Below are positions 1 through 9,000 of a DNA stretch of 64,000 nt, piece by piece; within the stretch, counting starts at the first letter, position 1, and every line of letters starts with the position of its first letter. The translations under genes and the position numbers were made by a program. Location of the stretch: the NCBI RefSeq assembly GCF_900205965.1, contig NZ_OAOF01000023.1, positions 1 through 64,000 of the forward strand, in the 5' to 3' direction. Below the pieces are notes generated by a model, which saw nothing but the letters and a program-made list of their open reading frames with translations, made no database searches and was not told where the DNA came from. The stretch is from Lacrimispora amygdalina. Lineage in GTDB: Bacteria; Bacillota; Clostridia; Lachnospirales; Lachnospiraceae.

Positions 1-152
1 TTATAGTCAAATAGTGCAGTCAAACCAACAAAACAAAAAACCTCATAAACAACGTCATGGCGAAGTCACACCTTCGCTCTTTTGCTATGCTATTTTTTAT
101 TCCAAAGCCATTATACACTTTCTTTGACTATTTGCGCAATTTCCTATAAAGT

Positions 153-183
153 AAAAAAGGACCGGATCAAGTCCAGTCCTCTT
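153..183 (-). terminator. Terminator of the zinc-ribbon gene
   Basis: On the minus strand an 8-bp stem (AGGACTGG against CCGGTCCT, one wobble pair) with a 7-nt loop is followed by a U-run. It starts just after the zinc-ribbon gene's stop codon. Confidence 0.75.
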
Positions 184-187
184 TTTC

Positions 188-670
188 CTATATCTGATCT
201 TCCGTAGGTTCAAATACGTCGTCATTCACCGCGTTTATACCGGCATTAAAGTTTACTTCCTCTGCTGAGGCAGACTGCTCTTTTTCAGCCATGTCTTCCG
301 TATCCGGCTCCGCAGCCGCTTCCTTTACAGGAGCTCCGCACTTTCCACAGTACAGGGAACTTTTGGGAACCTTGGCTCCGCACTCAGCGCAAATACGGCT
401 TCCTTCGCTTTGGGTCAGTTCAATCTCCAGAGCGGCAATTCTTGCCCGGCTGGCTCTGACAGCTTCATAAGCCTTGGTATAAGATTCTTTTGGCTCACTG
501 TTGTCTTCATAATAAAGTTTTCCGATGACTGCATAAGCCTCTTCCAGCTTAGTTTTTTCTGCACCGATCTGTGTCTTTAACTGTATCGTCTCAGTCAATG
601 CTTTCGCCTTCGTTGCAACCTCTTTGCCGGTATCACTAAGTGTCTTTCCCAGCTCTTCAAAAAATGCCAT
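188..670 (-). CDS. Zinc-ribbon domain protein
   Basis: A 160-residue cytoplasmic protein of unknown function. Residues 1 to about 90 are helical and charged and probably form a coiled coil. A double-cysteine zinc ribbon follows (CAECGAKVP, then CGKCGAPV), a typical treble-clef or zinc-ribbon pair. The C-terminus is acidic and low complexity. The start is supported by an AGGAGG site 9 nt upstream. It is monocistronic, with its own promoter upstream and a terminator downstream. Similar zinc_ribbon_2 proteins are common in Lachnospiraceae. The fold call is firm, but the role cannot be stated. Confidence 0.8.
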   Translation of the reverse strand: MAFFEELGKTLSDTGKEVATKAKALTETIQLKTQIGAEKTKLEEAYAVIGKLYYEDNSEPKESYTKAYEAVRASRARIAALEIELTQSEGSRICAECGAKVPKSSLYCGKCGAPVKEAAAEPDTEDMAEKEQSASAEEVNFNAGINAVNDDVFEPTEDQI

Positions 671-702
671 CCGTGATTCCTCCTTTGACTTTCGCTCCTA
701 CC

Positions 703-731
703 ATTGTAACTTTATTGTAAGAAAAAGTCAA
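703..731 (-). promoter_or_regulatory. Promoter of the zinc-ribbon gene
   Basis: On the minus strand: TTGACT, a 17-nt spacer, then TACAAT. It lies about 33 nt upstream of the start codon, in the gap before the ABC permease stop codon. Confidence 0.6.
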
Positions 732-756
732 TGAAAGACTGATGAGCCCCAGCCTG

Positions 757-2898
757 TTACTGCTTTAGCACTTCTTTTACGGAGTCAGGAAGACGGTCAA
801 CAGGCACGGTGTACTGAGCCTCTTCAAGACCGTTCCCAGCACTTCTGCTAACAGTGAAGCTGACCCGTTCAGTGTTCCAGATACCAAACGGATTCATTCC
901 GGCATATTCTTCAATTGCAGACTCACTCATGATCTGAGTAATCATCTGCGGATCTGTGATCTTATAATACCGTGCACTGTTGGTATCGTAGACTGGTTTA
1001 TCATAGTAGTAACTGTTTAAATCAATACTGATTTCATGAATTTCTCCAATAGAAGTCCAGTTGTCTACATTAAGCTGGCATTCTTTTAATAATTCCATCG
1101 TATTTGAAAATGAGGGATAAACGGGATAATAACCTCTGGATGTTACATCACTATATTGCCAGGAATTCTGATTTCCCTCCCGTCTGCTGTCCGCCTCGGC
1201 CTGCATTCTGGTCATAAACTGGATTGAAGCAACTGGATTTTCTTTGGTCATGGTTTCCACAGTTAACTGGCCAAAATCCTTCTGATATGCCAACAGCAGT
1301 TTTTCTGTCATGGCCTTATCCGTACCATTGCGGTCACGGCTCACAATACTGGACTGTGACCCTCTGCTGACCCTGACTGCAGCGGTATTCTCAGCGGTCT
1401 GACTAAATACAGGATATACTGCCTGAATGAAAACCGGATCTTGGTAGAGCTGTGTCAGTTCTTCTCTTATCTCTGATTCATCGATAGAATAACTGCGGTA
1501 CACATCTTTTCCGTTTTTCAACGTGTATTTCACTGATAAATCGTGTACCGCTCCTTGTCTCCATGTGCTCGAACCAGCCCCTTCCCAATCTCTTCTGCTA
1601 TTATTTTCAACTGCTTTTTTTATTATGGAATATGCAGCTTTATTATCCTTAAGTTTCATGTGATTGAAAATATAATCATCCGCACTTTCATATTCCCAGT
1701 GATAGTCACCCAGACCATCCTGAACGGCGTCTCCATAAGATACCCAGTTATTATTGTCTCTAAGGGAAACTGCCATGCTCTCTATGGAACTCTCCTGTGG
1801 AATATAGCTGTCATATCCGAACAAATCTAATTGAAATCCGGCAAATACCAGCGCTGCCACCAAAGCAGATGCAATCATCTGTTTCCAGTTTGAAAATAAT
1901 TTTCTAAAGTCAAAATGATAAATGATTTCAATAACACAATGGGATAAAAACATCCCGCAAAGCAATCCGAATACCGCCCAGCCGGTATAGGAACGAATCA
2001 TATAGAAAAAGAAGCTTCCAAACAGCGCAGATAAAACAACAATGGGGATCCGAATCAATGGCTTACTGATTTTAAATGCCATAGCCTTCTTGGCCGTTTC
2101 AGAACCTCTTTTTTTGTATAAGAGCAGACAAAGAAATGTAAACAGGATAAATAGCACTACTACAATAAGTATCTGAGATACAGTCACCCTATTTGCCGCA
2201 ACGTTGGAGATAAAGATTGCATATGGAGAAGAGTTCTTTAAAAATGGCAGAAACAGTTCTTCCCCGCTCTTATAGCTGGTATGAAAAAAGTATCCATAGC
2301 ATCCCTGTAAAACCAACAGCAAAGCAGTAAAATATCCTTCAAACACTGCCGTTCCAAAAATACCGACAATTACACTTCCTGTCATGATCATCGCCAGCAC
2401 TGTAACAGCATAGATCATGGCATAATGCAGCAGAAAAAATAAGAATCCTGAAAGTACAGTCCCGATAATTTTTGCGGGCAAAATTCCGTAAGCGGCGGCT
2501 ACTCCCAGAGACAGAACAATATTTATTCCATAAGCAGCTGTTACAATTAATATGCCATTGGTATAATTTGCCCAGAATAAATGCTTCCTGTTTACAGGTA
2601 TTCCATGATAGAAATCAATTTTTTGCCTGGAATGGAGATAGGAAAAACTCGTTACCCCCATAATAACAGATAAAACCATGATCACAAAGACCATCCAGCC
2701 ATTCTGAAATCCCAGAAAATGCTGTAATTCAGAAATAACATATGCTTTTTTCTGTTCCTCTTTTATGAAGTCTCCAAGTATCATGGCAACCGAGACAGGA
2801 AGGGAGAAGAAAAACAACAGGAAAGTAAGTGTCACCGCCCAAAGCCTGCGCTTTATATCTTCCTTGATTATATTAAAAAATAAGTTTCTTGATGTCAT
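757..2898 (-). CDS. ABC-2 type transporter permease
   Basis: Large membrane subunit of an ABC transporter, about 713 residues. Residues 1 to about 345 hold around ten hydrophobic segments in two blocks. A long extracytoplasmic region follows (about residues 360-700), rich in Tyr, Asn and Ser. This layout resembles the DUF6449-type permeases encoded next to YtrA/GntR regulators. The start is taken at the ATG preceded by GGAGGT 8 nt upstream, so the gene overlaps the end of the ATPase gene by 26 nt, which suggests translational coupling. It is the third gene of a regulator-ATPase-permease operon. By analogy with the Bacillus ytr operon it may answer cell-envelope stress; the substrate is unknown. 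Confidence 0.8.
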   Translation of the reverse strand: MTSRNLFFNIIKEDIKRRLWAVTLTFLLFFFSLPVSVAMILGDFIKEEQKKAYVISELQHFLGFQNGWMVFVIMVLSVIMGVTSFSYLHSRQKIDFYHGIPVNRKHLFWANYTNGILIVTAAYGINIVLSLGVAAAYGILPAKIIGTVLSGFLFFLLHYAMIYAVTVLAMIMTGSVIVGIFGTAVFEGYFTALLLVLQGCYGYFFHTSYKSGEELFLPFLKNSSPYAIFISNVAANRVTVSQILIVVVLFILFTFLCLLLYKKRGSETAKKAMAFKISKPLIRIPIVVLSALFGSFFFYMIRSYTGWAVFGLLCGMFLSHCVIEIIYHFDFRKLFSNWKQMIASALVAALVFAGFQLDLFGYDSYIPQESSIESMAVSLRDNNNWVSYGDAVQDGLGDYHWEYESADDYIFNHMKLKDNKAAYSIIKKAVENNSRRDWEGAGSSTWRQGAVHDLSVKYTLKNGKDVYRSYSIDESEIREELTQLYQDPVFIQAVYPVFSQTAENTAAVRVSRGSQSSIVSRDRNGTDKAMTEKLLLAYQKDFGQLTVETMTKENPVASIQFMTRMQAEADSRREGNQNSWQYSDVTSRGYYPVYPSFSNTMELLKECQLNVDNWTSIGEIHEISIDLNSYYYDKPVYDTNSARYYKITDPQMITQIMSESAIEEYAGMNPFGIWNTERVSFTVSRSAGNGLEEAQYTVPVDRLPDSVKEVLKQ

Positions 2899-3772
2899 AA
2901 CCTGCCACCTCCGTCTCACTTATAAATATTTCTTCCAGTGATAAAGGAATCATCTCATAGAAAACGGGTTGATAGGATTCCATAATTCCAACAACCGCTT
3001 CCTTCGTTCCCCGCACTGTCATGGTATAAAGCTTTCCTCTTGTCTCTGTCTTAATCCGGTCAAGACCTACCAGGTCTTCATCTGTCATCCCTTCCTTCAA
3101 AACACATTGGACCTTATGAATATTCAGCTTTAAATCGTCTAAGTCTCTGGAAAGTAAAATACCACCACGATGCAGCAATCCGATATGATCGCAGATGTCC
3201 TCAAGCTCCCTTAAATTGTGGGAGGCAATAATCGGGGTTAGATTTCTTTCCGCCATGTCATTGGCAAAAATGCTCTTCACTGCCTGACGCATAACCGGAT
3301 CCAGTCCGTCAAACGTCTCGTCACAGAACAAATAATCGGTGTTGGCGCTGATACCGCAGGCAACAGACAACTGTTTCTTCATACCCTTTGAAAAGGTATG
3401 TACCTTTCTTCTCATCTCCAGACCGAAATTACCAATCAGTTTTTCAAAACGCTTCCGGTCAAAATCAGGATAAACTTTGCTGTAAAATTCCATCATATCC
3501 TTGGGAGTCGCATTATTAAAATAATACTGGTCATCTGATATATAGAAAAATCTTCGTTTCACTTTCTCATTCTCAAAGACAGCCTCTCCATCTATGGTTA
3601 CAATTCCTTCGTCCGGCTTTAAAATTCCGCTTAACAGTCTTAAAAAAGTACTTTTTCCAGCACCATTGGTGCCGATCAATCCAAATACATTCCCATCTTT
3701 TATCTCAGCACTAACATGATCCAATGCCATAATGCCGTCAAATTGCTTTGTTAAATTCTCTGCATGAATCAT
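2873..3772 (-). CDS. ABC transporter ATP-binding protein
   Basis: Nucleotide-binding subunit for the downstream permease, about 299 residues. The Walker A is GTNGAGKST, a degenerate signature (FSKGMKKQL) follows, then Walker B with the catalytic acid (YLFCDETFDGLDP) and the switch His (ASHNLRELED). The start codon is the ATG that overlaps the GntR stop as ATGA and is preceded by GGAGG; a longer in-frame start upstream would sit inside the regulator gene. The overlap and gene order mark it as part of the YtrA-type operon. The C-terminal 70 residues look like the regulatory extension usual in drug or peptide ABC-2 ATPases. Confidence 0.92.
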   Translation of the reverse strand: MIHAENLTKQFDGIMALDHVSAEIKDGNVFGLIGTNGAGKSTFLRLLSGILKPDEGIVTIDGEAVFENEKVKRRFFYISDDQYYFNNATPKDMMEFYSKVYPDFDRKRFEKLIGNFGLEMRRKVHTFSKGMKKQLSVACGISANTDYLFCDETFDGLDPVMRQAVKSIFANDMAERNLTPIIASHNLRELEDICDHIGLLHRGGILLSRDLDDLKLNIHKVQCVLKEGMTDEDLVGLDRIKTETRGKLYTMTVRGTKEAVVGIMESYQPVFYEMIPLSLEEIFISETEVAGYDIKKLIF

Positions 3773-4164
3773 TCGTTCACTCCTCCCCCCGATTTCATTC
3801 CTATTATTGTCCATTCCTCTGCCACCCATGAATGGGCCTTATCCTCTTTTATCCCTGCACGCTTCGCTTCTTCAATCCAGCTGCCCAGTTTCTTCTTTAA
3901 TTCACTGTTCTTCAACGCACGAATGGAGCTGGTATCCGCTACAAAGCTGCCTTTCCCTTTTACAGAATAGATAAATCCTCTCCGTTCCAGCTCGGTATAT
4001 GCTCTCTGAATCGTATTGGGATTGATCGATAAATCAGTGGCCAGGCTTCGCACAGAAGGCAGCTGGCTGTCTTGCTCCAAAACACCGCAAATCATAAGGT
4101 CCTTTAATTTTTCTACAATCTGTTCGTAGATGGGCCTGCGATCTTTGTAATCAAGCAGAATCAT
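3769..4164 (-). CDS. GntR family (YtrA subfamily) transcriptional regulator
   Basis: A 131-residue DNA-binding repressor. The N-terminal winged helix-turn-helix shows the GntR hallmarks (PIYEQIVEKLKDLMICG, LPSVRSLATDLSINPNTIQRAYTELE split across residues 12-61). The short C-terminal tail has no large effector domain, which defines the YtrA subfamily. It is the first gene of an operon with an ABC ATPase and permease, so autoregulation of the transporter is likely. The stop codon overlaps the next start (ATGA). Confidence 0.92.
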   Translation of the reverse strand: MILLDYKDRRPIYEQIVEKLKDLMICGVLEQDSQLPSVRSLATDLSINPNTIQRAYTELERRGFIYSVKGKGSFVADTSSIRALKNSELKKKLGSWIEEAKRAGIKEDKAHSWVAEEWTIIGMKSGGGVNE

Positions 4165-4207
4165 AGTTCACCTCTTTCTTAACTGTACCAACACATTTAA
4201 TACACTT

Positions 4208-4236
4208 AATATAGCAGATTGCCTCCGGTCTGTCAA
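4208..4236 (-). promoter_or_regulatory. Promoter of the GntR-ABC operon
   Basis: On the minus strand: TTGACA, a 17-nt spacer, then TATATT. The -35 box sits in the loop of an 8-bp hairpin (TGCCTCCG/CGGAGGCA) downstream of the DUF4397-like gene. Between the -10 and the start codon lie two similar GTGT-type half sites (GTGTATTAA, GTGTTGGTAC) that could be the GntR operator. Confidence 0.65.
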
Positions 4237-4256
4237 TCGGAGGCAGTAAAAATTTG

Positions 4257-5102
4257 TTAATTTCTTCGGTCTTCCACAATCAGAATCCGAATCGCGTTCA
4301 TTGTATTGCTCCAGTTAAATACATATAAAGTATAGGATGCATTTCCTCTGATGTAAATATTGGAAGTAAGCAGGATGTTTTCACTTTGAGCGCTGCTGCT
4401 CATAACAGCAACCAGATAAAAGCCGGTTTTCTGATATTTAAAACCGGTAAGCTCTTTATAGTCCACTTCCTTAAAGGTAAGTTCACCGCCATTTAAAATG
4501 ACATTTACTTTCCGATTGGTGATGGACAAATTACAAACCCTGAAACAGCCGCTATTAATACCTCCATTGCAGTACATATCCATAATTTCCATAATTTCAA
4601 GACCAGAATCGGAATTGATGACTGCTATTGTTATAGCCTGCCCACGGGAAACCTCTATCTGTTTCTCCAGATAAACGTAACCGTTCTGTCCTTCCACGGT
4701 CACTGTCTGCATCTTTGCAGATACTCTTCCGTATTGACTCATATCCCCATTATCCAGCCCATTGACTGCCAGCTGCTTATTAATATAGATCTGAAACGGT
4801 TCGTATCCTGCTGCTGCATTTAAAAATCTTACCAGACCGTTTTCAGTCGTATTACAATCATAACACGGTATAATTGGCTTAGGAAACACCGTTATAACTG
4901 AAGTCCTGTGTTCATCTGAATCAGAATTATCGCTTAGACTACGTTCTAAAAGCCAATCCGCTCTAAGATCCGGAACAGGCACATCAAGCGAAGGATCCTG
5001 ATTGCGGGTCTCATTAGTCTCTTCTGCCAGCTTATTCGCTTCCTTATCAGGATCGGGGTTTTGATCTGTATTTGTGCCATGCATATAATAAATAATACCC
5101 AT
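4257..5102 (-). CDS. DUF4397-like domain protein
   Basis: A 281-residue protein of unknown function with no clear signal peptide. Residues 1 to about 75 are acidic and probably disordered (rich in Asp, Glu, Asn, Ser). From about residue 88 a beta-rich domain begins with VRFLNAAAGYEPFQIYIN, which fits the DUF4397 pattern (a beta-sandwich often found on surface proteins). A CYDC motif precedes it. It is monocistronic; the start follows an AAAGAGGG site. DUF4397-like proteins of this kind are frequent in Clostridia, some with spore or surface associations, but nothing here proves localisation. Confidence 0.6.
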   Translation of the reverse strand: MGIIYYMHGTNTDQNPDPDKEANKLAEETNETRNQDPSLDVPVPDLRADWLLERSLSDNSDSDEHRTSVITVFPKPIIPCYDCNTTENGLVRFLNAAAGYEPFQIYINKQLAVNGLDNGDMSQYGRVSAKMQTVTVEGQNGYVYLEKQIEVSRGQAITIAVINSDSGLEIMEIMDMYCNGGINSGCFRVCNLSITNRKVNVILNGGELTFKEVDYKELTGFKYQKTGFYLVAVMSSSAQSENILLTSNIYIRGNASYTLYVFNWSNTMNAIRILIVEDRRN

Positions 5103-5200
5103 ACAATCCCTCTTTATTATTGTTATATAGTAAGTTTATTCCATGAACAATCCTCAGTGCCTGTCCTGTGATAATCCTCCGTGTTTTGTTACTATTATGT

Positions 5201-5242
5201 ACAAAAAAAGCAAAAAAGTGCACCCGATTTGATCGGATGCAC
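5201..5242 (-). terminator. Terminator of nifJ
   Basis: On the minus strand an 11-bp stem with one G-U pair (GTGCATCCGAT / ATCGGGTGCAC, loop CAA) is followed by a T-run. It lies about 20 nt after the nifJ stop codon. Confidence 0.85.
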
Positions 5243-5261
5243 CTTTTATTTTATAAATTAA

Positions 5262-8200
5262 TTATTCATTTCCGTATAAAGTAACCAGCTTCTGCAGATA
5301 TTCAAATCTTGCTTTTGCATCTTCCTCATTCTTAGAGAATAATTCAGCTGCTCTTTCCGGATTCTTCATAGCTAAGGATGCGTAACGAACCTCACCCTTT
5401 AAGAATTCCTGGTATCCTTCCAGTGCAGGAGCCTTGCTGTCTAAGGAGAATTTCTTCTCAGCAGCAGGATTGAAACGGAAGTTATTCCAGTATCCGCACT
5501 CTACAGCAAGCTTCTCTTCTGTCTGTGCCTTTGACATACCCTTCTTGATACCATGGCTGATACATGGAGCGTATGCGATAATTAAGGATGGTCCCGGATA
5601 TGCTTCTGCCTCTGCAATTGCCTTAACAGTCTGATTGTAATCAGCACCCATAGCAATCTGTGCTACATATACATAACCATAGCTCATGGCAATGCTTGCA
5701 AGATCTTTCTTCTTGGTGTCTTTTCCGCCAGCTGCGAACTGTGCTACTGCACCAGTCTTAGTAGCCTTGGAAGACTGACCGCCTGTATTGGAATAGATCT
5801 CAGTATCAAATACCATGATGTTGATGTCCTTACCGCTTGCAAGAACGTGGTCAACACCACCGAAACCGATATCATATGCCCAGCCGTCACCACCGAAGAT
5901 CCACTGGGACTTCTTGCCAAGGAAATCTTTTCCTTTCACTACGGCTTTTGCTAAATCACAGTCAACACCCTCTAATGCTGCAACCAGTTTATCAGATGCA
6001 GTACCATTGGCAACACCAACGCTGAAGGTATCTAAATATTCTTTGCATGCTGCTTTTACTTCATCGGATGCTTTTTCAGAATTGCTAAGCTCTTCAACCT
6101 TATTCTTTAATCCTTCTCTGATGGCATTCTGTGCTAAAAGCATACCATAACCAAATTCTGCATTATCCTCAAACAGAGAGTTAGACCATGCAGGACCCTG
6201 TCCCTTAGCATTTACAGTATAAGGTGTAGAAGGTGAGGAGTTACCCCAGATAGAGGAACATCCGGTAGCATTTGCAATATACATTCTGTCGCCGAATAAC
6301 TGTGTAACCAGTTTTGCATAAGGTGTCTCGCCGCAGCCTGCACATGCTCCTGAGTACTCAAGAAGAGGCTGTTTGAACTGACTTCCCTTAACAGATGCTT
6401 CTTTAAATTTATCAATAACTTCCTGCTTAACCGGCAGAGTCTGACCAAAATCAAATCTCTTCTGAATGACTTCGCTGTTAGCTTCCATGTTAACCATGGT
6501 AAGAGCTTTCTCGCCCTTCTTTCCAGGACAAACATTTGCACAGGAGCCGCAGCCGGTACAATCTAAAGCAGATACGGTAATTGCAAACTGATATCCTGGC
6601 ATACCTGTCATTGGAAGTGTCTTCATCTCTTCCGGTTTCTTAGCAGCCTCTTCTTCTGTTAAAGCGATTGGACGGATAACAGCGTGAGGACATACATAAG
6701 AACAGAAGTTACACTGAATACAGTTCTCAGGATTCCACTGAGGAATATTTACTGCAATACCACGTTTCTCGTAAGCAGATGATCCGGAAGGTGTGGAACC
6801 GTCAGCATAATCAACAAAAGCTGATACAGGTAAGGAATTACCATCCTGAGCACTTACTTTAATCTGAACATTGTTTACAAAATCAACAACATCCTGTCTG
6901 CCTTCTGTGATCTTCTTATAATCAAGACCTTCATCTTCGCAGTTCTTCCAGCTTTCCGGTACATCGATCTTAACAACGCCCTTAGCACCGGCATCAATTG
7001 CTGCCCAGTTCTTCTGAACGATCTCTTCACCCTTACGTCCGTAAGTTGCCTTAGCAGCAGCTTTCATCAGCTCGTTTGCTTTCTCAGCAGGAATGATTCC
7101 TGTCAGTTCAAAGAATGCAGACTGAAGAATTGTGTTAATACGGGTTGGTCCCATACCGGTTTCAATACCGATCTTCACACCGTCAATGGTATAGAACTTG
7201 ATGTTATGATCAGCAATGTATTTCTTAACCTGTCCTGGTAAATGCTTTTCAAGGCCTTCCTTATCCCATGGGCAGTTTAATAAGAATACACCACCGTCAA
7301 CCAGTTCCTGAACCATATTGTACTTACGGATATAGGAAGGATTGTGGCATGCTACGAAATTCGCTTTGCGGATTAAATAGGTGGACTTAATCGGCTTATG
7401 TCCAAAACGAAGGTGAGACATTGTAACACCGCCGGATTTCTTGGAATCATAGTCAAAGTAAGCCTGTGCGTACATATCAGTATTGTCACCGATAATCTTA
7501 ATGGAGTTCTTGTTAGCACCTACGGTACCATCAGCGCCAAGACCCCAGAACTTACAGTTTGAAGTTCCTTCCGGAGTTGTAACGATCTCATCGCCTGTCT
7601 CAAGAGAAAGGTGGGTTACATCATCAATAATACCGATGGTGAACGGAGATTTTGTCTTATTTTCGTATACAGCTACAATCTGGGTAGGAGTTGTGTCTTT
7701 GGAACCAAGACCGTAACGTCCGGTAAGAATCTTAACCTGATCATACTTTGTTCCCTTTAAGGCAGCAACAACATCTAAGTATAACGGCTCGCCTAAAGAA
7801 CCTGGTTCTTTTGTTCTGTCTAAAACAGAAATAGTCTTAACTGTCTCAGGAAGTGCATCGATTAAAGCCTGTGCGCTGAATGGTCTGTAAAGACGTACTT
7901 TAATCACACCAACCTTATGACCTGCTGCAACTAAATAATCAAGAGTTTCTTCAATGGTATCATTAACAGAACCCATAGCAACAATTACATGATCTGCATC
8001 TGCTGCGCCATAGTAATTGAACAGTTTGTAATCAGTACCGATCTTTGCATTCACCTTGTCCATATATTTCTGAACAATTGCAGGCAGTGCATTATAATAT
8101 GGATTGCATGCTTCTCTTGCCTGGAAGAAGATGTCAGGGTTCTGAGCAGAACCTCTCAGGCATGGATGGTTTGGATTTAACGCATGATTGCGGAACTCAT

Positions 8201-8801
8201 CAACGGAATCCATATTTACCATCTCTTTTAAATCTTCATAATCCCATGTTTCAACCTTCTGAATCTCATGAGAAGTACGGAAACCATCAAAGAAGTTAAT
8301 GAATGGTACTTTTCCCTCAAGAGCTGCCATATGGGCAACTGGAGTTAAGTCCATAACTTCCTGTACGCTGGATTCGCACATCATAGCACAACCGGTCTGA
8401 CGGCAAGCGTATACATCAGAGTGGTCACCAAAGATTGATAAAGCATGGCTTGCTATTGCACGAGCGGATACATTGATAACACCAGGTAACTGCTCTCCGG
8501 CAATTTTATAAAGATTAGGGATCATGAGTAACAGACCCTGGGAAGCTGTATAGGTGGTGGTCAGAGCACCTGCTGCCAAGGAACCGTGAACCGCACCTGC
8601 GGCACCTGCCTCAGACTGCATCTCTGTAATGTGCACTGTCTGGCCAAAAATATTAGTTCTTCCGTCTGTAGACCATTCATCTGTAGCTTCTGCCATAGGT
8701 GAAGACGGTGTAATAGGATAGATTGCCGCTACATCAGTAAATGCATAGGATGCATGAGCTGCTGCATGGTTTCCATCCATGGTTTTCATTTTTCTTGCCA
8801 T
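5262..8801 (-). CDS. nifJ: Pyruvate:ferredoxin (flavodoxin) oxidoreductase
   Basis: Converts pyruvate and CoA to acetyl-CoA and CO2 while reducing ferredoxin, the central step of clostridial fermentation. About 1179 residues, the normal length for the single-chain homodimeric enzyme. In order: pyrimidine-binding TPP domain from residue 1 (AIYPITPSSPMAE), a central transketolase-like domain, a domain with two 4Fe-4S motifs (CIQCNFCSYVCP and CTGCGSCANVCP), and the C-terminal TPP domain with CAGCGET and GDGWAYDIG. The start is the ATG after AGGAGGA; an upstream in-frame ATG lacks a ribosome site. It stands alone with its own promoter and terminator. Its reduced ferredoxin is the natural substrate of the Rnf complex elsewhere in the window. 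Confidence 0.98.
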   Translation of the reverse strand: MARKMKTMDGNHAAAHASYAFTDVAAIYPITPSSPMAEATDEWSTDGRTNIFGQTVHITEMQSEAGAAGAVHGSLAAGALTTTYTASQGLLLMIPNLYKIAGEQLPGVINVSARAIASHALSIFGDHSDVYACRQTGCAMMCESSVQEVMDLTPVAHMAALEGKVPFINFFDGFRTSHEIQKVETWDYEDLKEMVNMDSVDEFRNHALNPNHPCLRGSAQNPDIFFQAREACNPYYNALPAIVQKYMDKVNAKIGTDYKLFNYYGAADADHVIVAMGSVNDTIEETLDYLVAAGHKVGVIKVRLYRPFSAQALIDALPETVKTISVLDRTKEPGSLGEPLYLDVVAALKGTKYDQVKILTGRYGLGSKDTTPTQIVAVYENKTKSPFTIGIIDDVTHLSLETGDEIVTTPEGTSNCKFWGLGADGTVGANKNSIKIIGDNTDMYAQAYFDYDSKKSGGVTMSHLRFGHKPIKSTYLIRKANFVACHNPSYIRKYNMVQELVDGGVFLLNCPWDKEGLEKHLPGQVKKYIADHNIKFYTIDGVKIGIETGMGPTRINTILQSAFFELTGIIPAEKANELMKAAAKATYGRKGEEIVQKNWAAIDAGAKGVVKIDVPESWKNCEDEGLDYKKITEGRQDVVDFVNNVQIKVSAQDGNSLPVSAFVDYADGSTPSGSSAYEKRGIAVNIPQWNPENCIQCNFCSYVCPHAVIRPIALTEEEAAKKPEEMKTLPMTGMPGYQFAITVSALDCTGCGSCANVCPGKKGEKALTMVNMEANSEVIQKRFDFGQTLPVKQEVIDKFKEASVKGSQFKQPLLEYSGACAGCGETPYAKLVTQLFGDRMYIANATGCSSIWGNSSPSTPYTVNAKGQGPAWSNSLFEDNAEFGYGMLLAQNAIREGLKNKVEELSNSEKASDEVKAACKEYLDTFSVGVANGTASDKLVAALEGVDCDLAKAVVKGKDFLGKKSQWIFGGDGWAYDIGFGGVDHVLASGKDINIMVFDTEIYSNTGGQSSKATKTGAVAQFAAGGKDTKKKDLASIAMSYGYVYVAQIAMGADYNQTVKAIAEAEAYPGPSLIIAYAPCISHGIKKGMSKAQTEEKLAVECGYWNNFRFNPAAEKKFSLDSKAPALEGYQEFLKGEVRYASLAMKNPERAAELFSKNEEDAKARFEYLQKLVTLYGNE

Positions 8802-8871
8802 TCTTGATTTCCTCCTGCAAATGTGAATATTGTATAATTTGGTTCCCGTTAAGGGAAAGTGACCTGACATT

Positions 8872-8899
8872 ATTATAACAATTATTCAACAAAATGCAA
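8872..8899 (-). promoter_or_regulatory. Promoter of nifJ
   Basis: On the minus strand: TTGCAT, a 16-nt spacer, then a consensus TATAAT. The spacer and flanks repeat TTGTTGAATAATTGTTA, an AT-rich stretch that could hold a redox-regulator site, but no clean Rex palindrome is seen. The leader is about 65 nt with a small TTCCC/GGGAA hairpin. Confidence 0.65.
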
Positions 8900-8944
8900 A
8901 TATTAAAACAGGAAAATAAAGTATTATTTTCAAAACAATTTAAA

Positions 8945-8986
8945 AAAGACAGTATCAGATTGTAAAATACGCCTGATACTGTCTTT
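8945..8986 (-). terminator. Terminator of the VanW-type gene
   Basis: A perfect 14-bp inverted repeat (AAAGACAGTATCAG / CTGATACTGTCTTT) with a 14-nt loop, followed on the minus strand by a T-run. It closes the VanW-type gene upstream of the nifJ promoter. Confidence 0.85.
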
Positions 8987-9000
8987 ATTTTGCTTACTTT

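Noticed and set aside
8872..8899. Rex-like site in the nifJ promoter
   Set aside because: TTGTTGAATAATTGTTA is AT-rich and repeated but lacks the TTGTTAA-TTAACAA palindrome.
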